Shown here: positions 33,254 through 42,537 of the stretch, piece after piece | Position numbering within the stretch: position 1 is the stretch's first letter | Layout: every line of letters begins with the position of its first letter | NCBI GenBank assembly: GCA_030704615.1 | Contig: CM060731.1 | Location: 67,560,756-67,624,755 of the forward strand | Length of the DNA: 64,000 nt | Reading direction: 5' to 3' | Source: Takakia lepidozioides | Taxonomy: Eukaryota > Streptophyta > Takakiopsida > Takakiales > Takakiaceae | Notes under the pieces: generated by a model | Seen by the model: the letters and a program-made list of their open reading frames with translations, nothing else | What the model was told of the DNA's origin: nothing | Databases searched by the model: none | Made by a program: the position numbers and the translations under genes

Positions 33254-34314
33254 TCTATGTGAGCCTTGCTTTACTAACTCCGTGTTTTGTTGCTCATGCA
33301 GAGATGAGGCAGTTCTTTTCAGGGAGGGGATACATTTTTTTTGTTTCTTCTTATTAAAGGGCATAGGTTGCTGAATCGCTTGGACAGAGTACAAGTTACA
33401 TAGAGAGTTGCTTGGATAGACTACCTTGATAGGAGTAGAGTAGGCAGTAGAATGGTTGACTAGGATATGAAGCTGCTGGTAAGTAGCATGTTTGCTGGCT
33501 ATTATGTTTGTTTTATTGTGATCTGTCAGGAGGGAAATTCAACACTTGACATCGTGCTGTCCAATTTTGGGCCTTGTATGTAGCTTGCTGCATTTAGATA
33601 GTGCGTTCGGAGTAGCAACCTGTGATAAATATCACTGTAGTCCATGCTATGTATGGTGGGCAGGGCTGTAATCTTGTTAGTTCGTAGTTGTAATGAGACA
33701 GAGTGTGATGGTTAGAAGTAGTTAGTCCCCTCACCAAGCGGGGGTGTAGACAAGGGGGGGAGACACGCTCCCCTTTTGTTTGCATGTATGGGCTGCCAAA
33801 GGGGCAGGTTAGTGGGTTCAAATCCCACCCATGCAATTCATGTGTAGATGTGGGTGATTTATGGGAAAGAGAAGGAGGACTAGGTGGAGAGCTCACTTGC
33901 TAGAAAACAAGAAACTGTGCATAGCTCACAAAAGAGCATTTCATACCCCCTGCACTTTGACCAAGTCCCTGCTTCTGCAAACTGCTCCAATTCAGCTGTT
34001 TTTGGGCTTGTAGGAACCAGCAGGACGTGGGGAACATGTATTCGGGTACAACAAGCCGATTTTTTTCCATCCCGACATGCAAAATCCCACAAATCTCCTT
34101 TTTTTTTTTTTTTTTCATAAATTTCCAAAAATGGACCCCACTTGCAACGGTGGGGTTTTCGCAGTACTTGTCTGATTGGCTCCAAAATTGGGCAGGACCT
34201 GCCAGGGGTAGGTGGCTTCATATTGTCCAGTCATTTTTTCAAGATTCTTTTTTTTTGAAAAATTACGCTGGTTTTTCTGGCCAGGCCCCGCTTTTTGGTA
34301 AAAAGTCCACGGAG
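33254..34314 (+). other. 3' non-coding part of the piggyBac element
   Basis: About 1 kb lies between the transposase stop and the right terminus. It includes a tRNA T-arm-like sequence (GTGGGTTCAAATCCCACC at about 33812-33829) and a T17-18 run at 34100. No protein is recognised. Confidence 0.5.
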
Positions 34315-34333
34315 GCCTGCGGGTGTTTAGGGG
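34315..34333 (-). repeat. piggyBac right terminal inverted repeat
   Basis: The reverse complement reads CCCCTAAACACCCGCAGGC, differing from the left repeat at two of 19 positions. It is followed by TTAA. Confidence 0.9.
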
Positions 34334-34337
34334 TTAA

Positions 34338-35983
34338 TGGAGTAGATGAAGGGTAGAAAACGAATGAGAGAATCATTTATATATACCCACAAAGTCGAAT
34401 TCTAGCGTTAAAAATCATAAAAGAATCATGCAGAGTCGGACTCATGTCTCATTGGAATGGTCATTGTAATGACTTCTCACAATGTCTTATTTCAAGATTG
34501 GTTGTGCAAAATGAGATAACCCGTACATTGAAAAAACCATGCTGACCGTTATCATCGTAATAAGAACATTCGTCTAATTACAAGTTTAAAAAATCATCTT
34601 GATCGTATTTTTAAAAATAATAATAATAATAAAACATCTCTCAACCCCTTTAACCCTCTCAACTCACTCATGATAAATTATCTAAGGGAAATTAACTCAA
34701 TTTTAACTGATTCCGGACTTTTGGCTTAATCTGGACAAAATTTAATATAATTTTATATTTAAATTAAATCAAATAATTATAATATTATGAAGCAATGAAT
34801 CAAGATTAAGTTTTCAAGTCAATGTGCATGTCTCCAAATTCCTTAAACGTCGACATCAAAGTCGAATGACATACATTAGACAATGCAAATGATATACGTT
34901 AATTAGCACAATTTGCATGACTCCAAATTCATTAAACGTCGACATCAAAATTGAATGATATACAAAATTTAGCCAATGCAAAGGATATATATTATTTAGC
35001 ATATATACATTGTACCCCAAAGTAAGACTGTCTTTTTTTAACAAGCTTTCAACGTGGATATAAGGTTTTAGGGGCATAAAGCTTAAATTTAGAAAAATTA
35101 TAAGTATGAATCACACAAAATATGTAGGAAAGTTTATGACCTATAAAAACGTTCAATCAAATAATATTTTAACCATAATTGTATTATACCAAAGCTAGAA
35201 AAATGGCTTGAATGAACTTCAAATATTTGAATGAGGTTTAGGGTATATGGGTTTGGAGAAATAAAAGTACTATCAAGTACAAAAAAAAATTTGGAAAAGT
35301 GTGTAGAACATATAAGAATTTCCAAGTAAATATCCCGATGACTCTATCATACGTATAAGCTAGAATAAAACTAATCAATGAGCTTCAAATGTAGAAACTA
35401 CGTCTTAGGGTATACTAGGGTTTAGAACAAGCAAAAGTGTGAATGATACAAATAATGGGATAGTATTTAGGACCAATACAAAAATTCAATTAAATATTCC
35501 AACCACTCTTAGGAGGTTGGATGTGGACTTTTTGTTGGTCTGCAAGGCTACCCTGTGGTGCTACTCGATTGTGCTGCTCTATACATTAAAGAGGCGAGCA
35601 TAAGTAATGCTCATCTGCCATACCATAATGATATTAGGAAACAGAGAGAGTTGGGGCAGGTGGTAGGAAACACCACAATTTGGAGCCTGAAGCTCCTAAA
35701 ACATGATGCAATCTAGTGAAAATATACCACGGTGGTGATTTGTAAATAGAGCTCTTCAATTGTAGGAGTACTAACTTGACTGATGCCCTTGTGTGGGATT
35801 GGGATTTGGGACTTGTAGCCTTTGAGGTTTGGTTATTTATCCATGTGGCCTTTCAGGCTTCTTGAATGCTGTGTGTAGCCTTTATGGCATCCATGAGAAC
35901 ATTTTTCCCCATTGGATTTTTGTAGTATGATCGACATTCCAGAGACAATTCTTTCATTCAATTAAATATATTGCTCTGTATAT
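34338..35983. other. AT-rich spacer with an 89-bp tandem duplication
   Basis: No gene recognised. The duplication at 34827-35004 is listed separately. Confidence 0.4.
34827..35004 (+). repeat. 89-bp tandem duplication
   Basis: Two copies begin CATGTCTCCAAATTC (34827) and CATGACTCCAAATTC (34916). Both contain TTAAACGTCGACATCAAA. Confidence 0.8.
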
Positions 35984-35992
35984 TTAAACATA

Positions 35993-36600
35993 GCTTATCA
36001 TTGAACAATATTAGGGTCTTGAATGCCCGCACGTGTGGCTGCGGCGATGCCCGCGTGTGGCAGAGGGTGGGAGCGCCCCTACCCGGACCCGACCAGTCTG
36101 CTGTTGGGTCTGCCCGGCAAGCTAGTCTGCTGGGGCCCACAAAACACATAAGCTAGTCTGTTGGGGCCCATAATATACACATAAAACATTAGTTATTGTA
36201 AAGGTTTGTAGAAAGTGGTGGGTAGTGTGGTGGTTAAAAGCATTGAATAATAAACACGAGGTTTGGTGTTCAAATTTTGTCAGGTTGTACTACGGCAGTA
36301 ATGTGTGTTATTAAACATATATTTTGTCAAAGGGTCTGCCAGTCTGTTGGAGGTTGTGCCCAATCCGCTCGTCGGTCTGCTGGAGGGTCTGCCTGTCCGC
36401 TAGAAGGTTGGAGTCGGTCTGTTGGAGGGTCTGCCCAGTCCGCTAGAAGGTCCGCCGCGGTGGATGAACAATAACTTCGAAAAATTTCAGAAATCTGGCC
36501 GACCCGGTGAATGGGCGGTGGACTTATGAGCTCACCCCATGGGCCGTACTAGCGGGGCCCATAGGTGCATTCAAGACCCTAATATTAAAAAATGAGAGGC
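35993..36600 (+). mobile_element. Non-autonomous MULE-type DNA element, copy 1 (608 bp)
   Basis: Terminal inverted repeats read GC(C/T)T.TCATT....AATATTAGGGTC and TTGAATGC at the left, and the complement at the right (GCATTCAAGACCCTAATATT...AATGAGAGGC). Flanks 35984-35992 and 36601-36609 are both TTAAACATA, a perfect 9-bp target duplication, the hallmark of Mutator-like elements. No transposase is encoded. The interior has CTGCCCGGCAAG and repeated GTCTGTTGGAGGGTCTGCC blocks and a tRNA-like A/B box pair (36223-36241, 36265-36279). Confidence 0.88.
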
Positions 36601-36609
36601 TTAAACATA

Positions 36610-37120
36610 TCTGAATATCAAAACGATAAATAAAGTTTACATGAATTTTTTTAAAATTGAAATAGGATTAATGGTTTTATAAACTAATCGAATAAAGACA
36701 CGTGTTAGATGACCTACTAGAACTAGTACAAACCTATAGTGATGAAGTCATATTTCTAGTCATGAAATATGTCACATGCTACCCTCACTGATGGAATGAG
36801 TAATGATATAGTCATAAGTGTAACTTCATAAGGTACAGTCGTGCAGTCATATACATCCGGGAGGTCACGCGTGTTATGGATAAACCTCTCCATGTTGGCG
36901 CTCATCTGTAGTGACGTAGTCGTAAGTGTAGTCATGACACGTAGCTTTGTAGTCGTATAGTTATGACTACAACACTACACCCCACGTCACTCTGAGTCGT
37001 TGGGCAGGTGCCACGTCTGCAGTGACGACCATCACTTCACACTTATCACTCCGCAGTGATGGTAGAATTGACGTCGTGTTTGTCACTGCATAGTGATGTA
37101 GTCATAATCGCACTTAGAGA
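36610..37120. other. Spacer rich in TAGTCATA / CAGTGATG-type short repeats
   Basis: Between 36740 and 37115 variants of GTAGTCATAA, TAGTCGTA and CACTGCAGTGATG recur irregularly, with many TGACG/CGTCA words. No gene is seen. Confidence 0.4.
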
Positions 37121-37123
37121 GGC

Positions 37124-37516
37124 ATGGGAGAATGCAATTGTCCGTTGTGTGGGAAACCTGAAGACAATATTCAATTTCTGATTCACTGTCCGGGGTTCTT
37201 TCACCAAAGATATGTTCTCCTCAACTCTATCAAGGGAATTGTGCCTATAACTTTGTTTACCAACTTTGAAAGTCTCGAGGCTGAGCCAAAAGCCCAGGCC
37301 CAATTGGGGCCTAATTATTGGGCAAACCACACACAACAGATTGATGCTTGTGTGAAGGGATTTCTAGAGGATATATGGAAAACCGGGATCAATTGTTTAT
37401 TTCAAGATAAGTCTTACTACCGACGTCAGCCAAAGGTAGGTTCCATCCCTTTGTGTTCCGCTCACACCGGGCGAGGGGTCAATGGCCACAAGGCTACGGC
37501 AAACAAAGTCTTATGA
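37124..37516 (+). pseudogene. LINE (non-LTR retrotransposon) 3' coding fragment with zf-RVT motif
   Basis: MGECNCPLCGKPEDNIQFLI followed by HCPGFFHQRY matches the C-x2-C...H-x-C zinc-binding region (zf-RVT) found downstream of the reverse transcriptase in plant LINEs. It is followed by a region with FLEDIWKTGINCLF, also LINE-like. A stop lies immediately upstream in frame (37115-37117) and no reverse transcriptase is present, so the element is 5' truncated and dead. Confidence 0.7.
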
Positions 37517-37964
37517 TTATATTCTTAACCTCTGCGTACACAGAGGTGTGGGGAAGTGTAGTCAGTGGGTGTGGCCATTCTTTATCTGTTACGAGTGGCA
37601 AAGATGATGAATCTCCTTCATTCAGACTTGGTCCTATAAAGCCTTCCACTAAGAGGAATGGCGTGTGTGCCGACGAGAGAAGTAGCGTTTTCTGTTAAAA
37701 ATAAAAATAAAATAGATAAAAATAATTTCAGCGTTTCTCTCAAAGAATTTGGAAAACAACACGAAATAGGCGTATATTCTGTTCATCCACTGAAATTCAT
37801 CTATATTTGTACTTTAATCCATTTATATCATCCATGTTTGGCGAATTCGTCCATAATTTATTTTTTATTTGGAGAAGTTTGGCGATTTCATCCATGAAAA
37901 AACAAGGAATTTTTGACAGAATATTCTATTTAAGAAAAAGAAAAAGGTGGACGCGTTGCTGAAG

Positions 37965-37992
37965 CAAGCGTAACTTATGGTGTCACTTGACC
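37965..37992 (-). repeat. SINE-body motif (minus strand)
   Basis: On the minus strand it reads GGGTCAAGTGACACCATAAG then TTACGC. It lies between two similar segments containing GATTTCATCCATGAAAAAA (about 37883 and 38033), possibly a duplication flanking the insertion. Confidence 0.5.
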
Positions 37993-38170
37993 CTATTCCA
38001 TTTTATTTTTTGAGGTAACGATTTGACGATTTGACGATTTCATCCATGAAAAAATAGGGAATTTGCGACAAAATATTCTATTTAATTTTTTGAGGTCGCA
38101 ATTTGACGATAAATCACCAATAAAAGAATGGCTGGAGCGAAAAGAGACGACCAAATTGCTATGTAGTAGA

Positions 38171-38265
38171 GAACGGGCCGTGTTTGGCTGATTCTGCCCT
38201 GTAAGCGGCCTTTGGGCGAGCCCTATGGCCACGCACAGGGCAGAGTCGGCCAACGTGGCCTGTTC
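38171..38265. mobile_element. Fold-back (MITE-like) element, about 95 bp
   Basis: Left arm GAACGGGCCGTGTTTGGC.. and right arm ..GGCCAACGTGGCCTGTTC form about 39 paired positions with some mismatches (shared core GCCCTGT / ACAGGGC) around a loop of about 16 bases. This is the structure of a small fold-back transposon. Confidence 0.65.
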
Positions 38266-38362
38266 ACTGGCGTTAAAAGCAGGTGTGGCGGATTCTCGCC
38301 GCCACGTGGCGCAATATGATTGAGGTTCGATTATCCCATATGGATTGCCCAGATTCAGAGCC

Positions 38363-38973
38363 GCCTCTCATTTAACAATAATAGGGTCATGAATGCTCGC
38401 ACATGTGGCTGCGACGGGGCCCGCGTGTGGCAGAGGGGGTCGCGGACCCCGCCAATCCCCGCCTGTATGCTTGTTGGGTATGCCCGGCAAGCTGGTTTGC
38501 TGGGGCCACAAAACACATGAGCTAGTCTGCTGGGCTCACAATATGCACATAAAGCATTAGTTATCGCATAAATTTGCAAAAAGTGGTGGGTAGTGTGGTG
38601 GTTAAGAGCAGTAAATGTTAAGCATGAGATGTGGTGATCAAATCTCGTTATGTTGTATTGTGGCAATAATGTGTGTTATTAAATGTATGTTTTGTCGAAG
38701 TGTCTGCCAGAGTCTGCTGGAGGGGGGTTTGCTTGGAGGGTCTGCCGGTATGCCCAGTTTGCTGGAAGGTATGCTAGAAGGTTGGAGTTGGTCTATTGGA
38801 GGGTATGCCCAGTATGCTAGAAGGTCCGCCACGGTAGATTAACAAGGACTTAGAAAATTTTCAGAATCTCGCCAACCCCGTGAATGGGCGGTGGGCTTAT
38901 GAGCTCACCCCAATGGTCGTCCTAGCGGGGCCCGCCCGTGCATTCATGACCCTATTATTAAACAATGAGAGGC
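38363..38973 (+). mobile_element. Non-autonomous MULE-type DNA element, copy 2 (611 bp)
   Basis: Same family and orientation as the copy at 35993. Ends are GCCTCTCATT....AATAATAGGGTC at the left and its complement at the right. Flanks TTCAGAGCC (38354-38362) and CTCAAAGCC (38974-38982) agree at 7 of 9 positions, a decayed 9-bp target duplication. The interior again has GTGTGGTGGTTAAGAGC (A-box-like) and GTGATCAAATCTCG (B-box-like). The right end is 20 bases from the putative malate dehydrogenase TATA box. Confidence 0.85.
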
Positions 38974-38992
38974 CTCAAAGCCCCATAGAGGA

Positions 38993-39000
38993 TATAAAGG
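38993..39000 (+). promoter_or_regulatory. Putative TATA box of malate dehydrogenase gene
   Basis: TATAAAGG lies about 410 bases before the start codon and 20 bases after the end of MULE copy 2. It is the best TATA match upstream. Inference only. Confidence 0.35.
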
Positions 39001-39407
39001 GGGAAGAAGGGCGGGTTGTTGGCTCATAACATGGGCCTCGGTGGTAGGTCTTCCGTCCTCTCTGCGTAATCGACCATCCCTGCCGATTCTGCCTTCGGTG
39101 GCCGATTCGGCCTGAGAATTAGGCCGAAAAAGTGGCAGAATCTGCCTACACCTGCTTTTAACGTATGGTGAATTTTGCCCGAGTTCACCTAGCGATCGGA
39201 TGAGTCGTGGGATTTCATCCACCCGTGTGTGTGGTGAGGGCGGATGTCCGCCCCCACATCCGCCGGGTCCCACAGGGCTGATCCGCACCCGCCTGTGCGT
39301 AGTACGAGAGCGTAGCGGCCCAAGACTGCGCCACCGTCAGAAGTCTTCCCAGAGAGCGAAGAGAGAAGAGAGAGTTCGAGGTTGCTTGTAGCAGTGTGCA
39401 ATTGGCG

Positions 39408-42400
39408 ATGGTGCTGGACGTGCAGGAGCAACTGGGCAGCAGCATGAAAGCACAGGCGCGCCTGGCGCGTATCGCGTCTCATATGCGAGCTGTAGAGGAG
39501 GTTGTGTGTGGCATGTGTACAAAATTTAATTGTGAGAGGTGGAGAGAGAGAATTGCGGACTGATTTTGGTGTATGCGGATGACTACAGGGGCAGGACATG
39601 GTGGGGATCCAGAGGGAGGCGACCCGGGCTCGTGGGGCAGCGCCAGGATTCAAGGTAGCCGTGCTAGGTGCTGCGGGTGGCATCGGGCAGCCGTTATGCC
39701 TGCTGCTGAAGATGAATCCGTTGGTGTCTAACCTTCACTTGTATGATGTGTTCAACACTCCGGGCGTAACCGCTGACTTGAGCCACACCAACACCTCTAC
39801 TGTGGTGCGCTTCTATATTTCTCCAAGGCCATAGCATCGTGATTACATTCATTTTGATGAAGTACTTGATTAGATCGGTGGGAATTGCTGAGTAACAAGG
39901 GTGCGCACTGTTTATGAAACAAGGTGCGAGGCTTCTTAGGCAACGATCAGTTGGCAGCAGCGTTGGAGGGGATGGATTTGGTTATAATTCCTGCCGGGGT
40001 TCCCAGGAAGCCGGGCATGACTCGTGACGACTTGTTCAAAATTAATGCTGGCATTGTGCGCACACTCATTGAAGGTGTTGCCAAGAACTGTCCCCGCGCA
40101 ATCGTCAACATCATCAGTAACCCCGTCAACTCCACTGTGCCAATTGCAGCAGAGGTGCTAAAGCTGGCTGGCGTTTATGATCCAAAGCGGCTTTTGGGTG
40201 TCACAACTTTGGACGTTGTCCGAGCCAACACTTTCGTGGTGAGTAAACTGCGTGTTTTTGCATTGTGCTGCACCCCGAAGTGCCTGCGTCCTTCCCCTCT
40301 GTTTGCATCTACAGCACTTGACTCGTTTGATGTACGATGAAACAAACGTGTAGAAATAATCACAAGGGCATAGCATACCTCTATGCTGGCGGCCTGTGGG
40401 AATCCTGAGAGCATGTTATGGGTGGCATTCTTGGCAGAGCCAATGCTTCGCCATTGGGCAAAGGTGGTGTCACTTGTGACCTGTGGGAAGAAACTGCCGA
40501 CTAATATTGTCATCAGCCTAGGTTGAAAGACTTCAAGACACAAGCTTTCTCAAGCACATTTCCACCTGCTCTCACTCACCTGGCATTTGGTGTCTTGGTG
40601 ATTTATTCTTAGCATATGTGGACAAGAGGTTGAGGGCTGTAGTTTAGTAAAACTGTCCAGATGGTTACCCCCGTCACAAGGGGTAATTGTACTACAGCAG
40701 AGAGTTCACCACTATCAGATGGAGGCGACTCCTCCCAGTATCTGACCAGAGTTTGACAGGGTTCCTGAGATGTGGACATGTAATCAGAGCACCTCCTTGC
40801 ATCTTGAGGCACCACACAATATGTCGGTGAGGCCAACTCTAGTGTAGACAAATATAATTGGACTACAAGCTGTATAGATTCCACTGGAACACTCTAGTCA
40901 AGCAATTACTAGAAGAGGCTATCAGCTACCTCTTGTCTGAACCTCTTGTCTTCTTGGGTTTTTTTCGTCAGTGAGAGCCTTTTTCTCGTGTCCGAAGAAC
41001 AAGCTTTCTGACATGATTTCTAGTCCAATGTACAGTTTCAGGCCCTAATGAATGCTTCTCTCTGAGTGTTGTGCAGGCGGAGGTGATTGGTGTGGATCCA
41101 AAGGTTGTTGATGTGCCAGTGGTAGGAGGGCATGCTGGCATAACTATTCTTCCAATTCTCTCACAGGTTGGTCAGTCTTTGCTGTGTTGTCATTGTTCAG
41201 ACATTTGATTGTCTGCAGACCTTCAAGATTGTTCTTTGCTCATATTATCCTGATGACTTTGTACATATGTCAACTTGTACTATATATGTATGCTGCCGGG
41301 GGAGGTGGAAGTGTTTGTGGTCCCTTTGGCCTTGTCTTACATGGCTGACTAGTTTACATTTGAGGCCAGGTAACACCTCGATATTCATTCACCAAAGCGG
41401 AGGTTGAAGTTTTGACGAATCGGATCCAGAATGGAGGCACAGAAGTGGTTGAGGTAGGCTGCTCTTGTTGATCAAACTTTGACCCCCAAGACTCTAGCTG
41501 CAAGTGTATATGACAGTCTGTGATGGTGAAAGCTGTAAGTGCCTTGTTCTTGTTTGTTATGTGAGTGTACCAGGAAAAATTTATCTGCGCAGTCAGAAGA
41601 GGTTTACCTTGGTACTCCTTTTTCATTTTTCTAAGTGCTCATCAATATCACTGGGAGCCAAAACTATTTACATTTTGCAAAGTGAATAATAAGATGCTTT
41701 GATGTTTGTGCAGGCAAAGGCAGGGACAGGCTCTGCCACACTATCAATGGTGGGTAGTTGACTCGCTATGATATGGACAGAACTTCAATTCCAGATGATA
41801 TGATGCCCACAAATGTTTAGTTGTTGCTATAGTGATCCACGGTGGTCTGTTTACATGTGAGAGATGGTTGCACCTTACTGATATTGCTTTTGTTTGGGTA
41901 TCAGGCATATGCTGCTGCTAAGTTTGCAGAGTCCTGTCTTCGCGCTTTACAAGGGGAAGCTGGCATAGTGGAGTGTGCATTTGTTTCATCCCAGGTAGGA
42001 CTGATTGTTTTGGTACCCATTCACCCAATAGATAGTCATTTAGATGGTGATCTGAACGTTATAATAAACTGACTTTGAATCTTGTATTAGATGGTGGAAA
42101 CTAACATACTATATTATTCTCTCGTGCACTAGAGGGAGAATTTTGGGCCATTGTACACACACAATCTTCCCTAATACATGTGGGTCCTCGAACAGGTTAC
42201 AGAGTTACCTTTTTTCGCCACAAAGGTGAGACTTGGTCGCTCTGGAGTGGAGGAGATTTTTCCTTTGGGTCCTTTGAACAACTATGAAAGGTCAGTAATG
42301 CTGTTTGGCAATTGTTTGTTTGTCCAACCTTGATGCTTTGTCTTATCTGGCTACACAAAGTCCAACCGACATAGTTTTCCTGGGTTACTGTGAAGGTTTT

Positions 42401-42537
42401 CTGCAGTGTAGTACATTTCGAAAGACCTCACTTGGCCATTGTTCTTTTGCAGAGAAGGGCTGGAGAAGTTGAAATCGGACCTGCGCGACAGTATTGATAA
42501 AGGCATCAGTTTTGTACAAAAATCAAAGTCTTTGTAG
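39408..42537 (+). CDS. Malate dehydrogenase (NAD), glyoxysomal/peroxisomal type
   Basis: Interconverts malate and oxaloacetate with NAD, supporting beta-oxidation and photorespiration in peroxisomes. Nine exons join in phase to 364 residues, close to the usual 354-358 or so: 39408-39491, 39589-39804, 39924-40238, 41077-41166, 41370-41453, 41714-41749, 41905-41994, 42196-42290, 42453-42537. Residues 18-26 read RLARIASHM, a PTS2 peroxisomal signal (R-L-x5-H-L pattern, with Met last). Then come the NAD loop GAAGGIG (55-61), substrate arginines in [10 protein letters not shown] (R128, R134), [30 protein letters not shown], the catalytic histidine in VGGHAGITI (H224) and [14 protein letters not shown]. 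The C terminus is SKSL. The first intron separates the targeting sequence from the mature enzyme. A later start at 39598 would remove the PTS2. The gene appears intact. Confidence 0.95.

Larger units (their letters stand above)
30246..34333 (+). mobile_element. piggyBac transposon, end to end, 4088 bp, with TTAA target site
   Basis: The left end reads TTAA-CCCCTAAACACCTGC.GGCC (TTAA at 30242-30245) and the right end GGCC.GCGGGTGTTTAGGGG-TTAA (TTAA at 34334-34337). The terminal inverted repeat is therefore CCCCTAAACACC(T/C)GC(C/A)GGCC, about 19 bp, flanked on both sides by TTAA, the diagnostic target duplication of the piggyBac superfamily. Inside lies a piggyBac transposase gene in plus orientation. 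Both ends are intact but the transposase is broken, so this copy could move only if another element supplied the enzyme. Confidence 0.92.
38271..39163. repeat. Inverted repeat pair flanking MULE copy 2
   Basis: CGTTAAAAGCAGGTGTGGCG followed by GATTCTCGCC (38271-38300) pairs with 39132-39163 (GGCAGAATCTGCC then ACACCTGCTTTTAACG). The enclosed segment contains the whole MULE copy 2 and the putative malate dehydrogenase TATA region, so an older inverted-repeat element may have been split by the MULE. Confidence 0.6.

Noticed and set aside
33812-33829. tRNA gene inside the piggyBac element
   Set aside because: Only a T-arm-like block is present; no D arm, anticodon arm or full acceptor stem can be formed.
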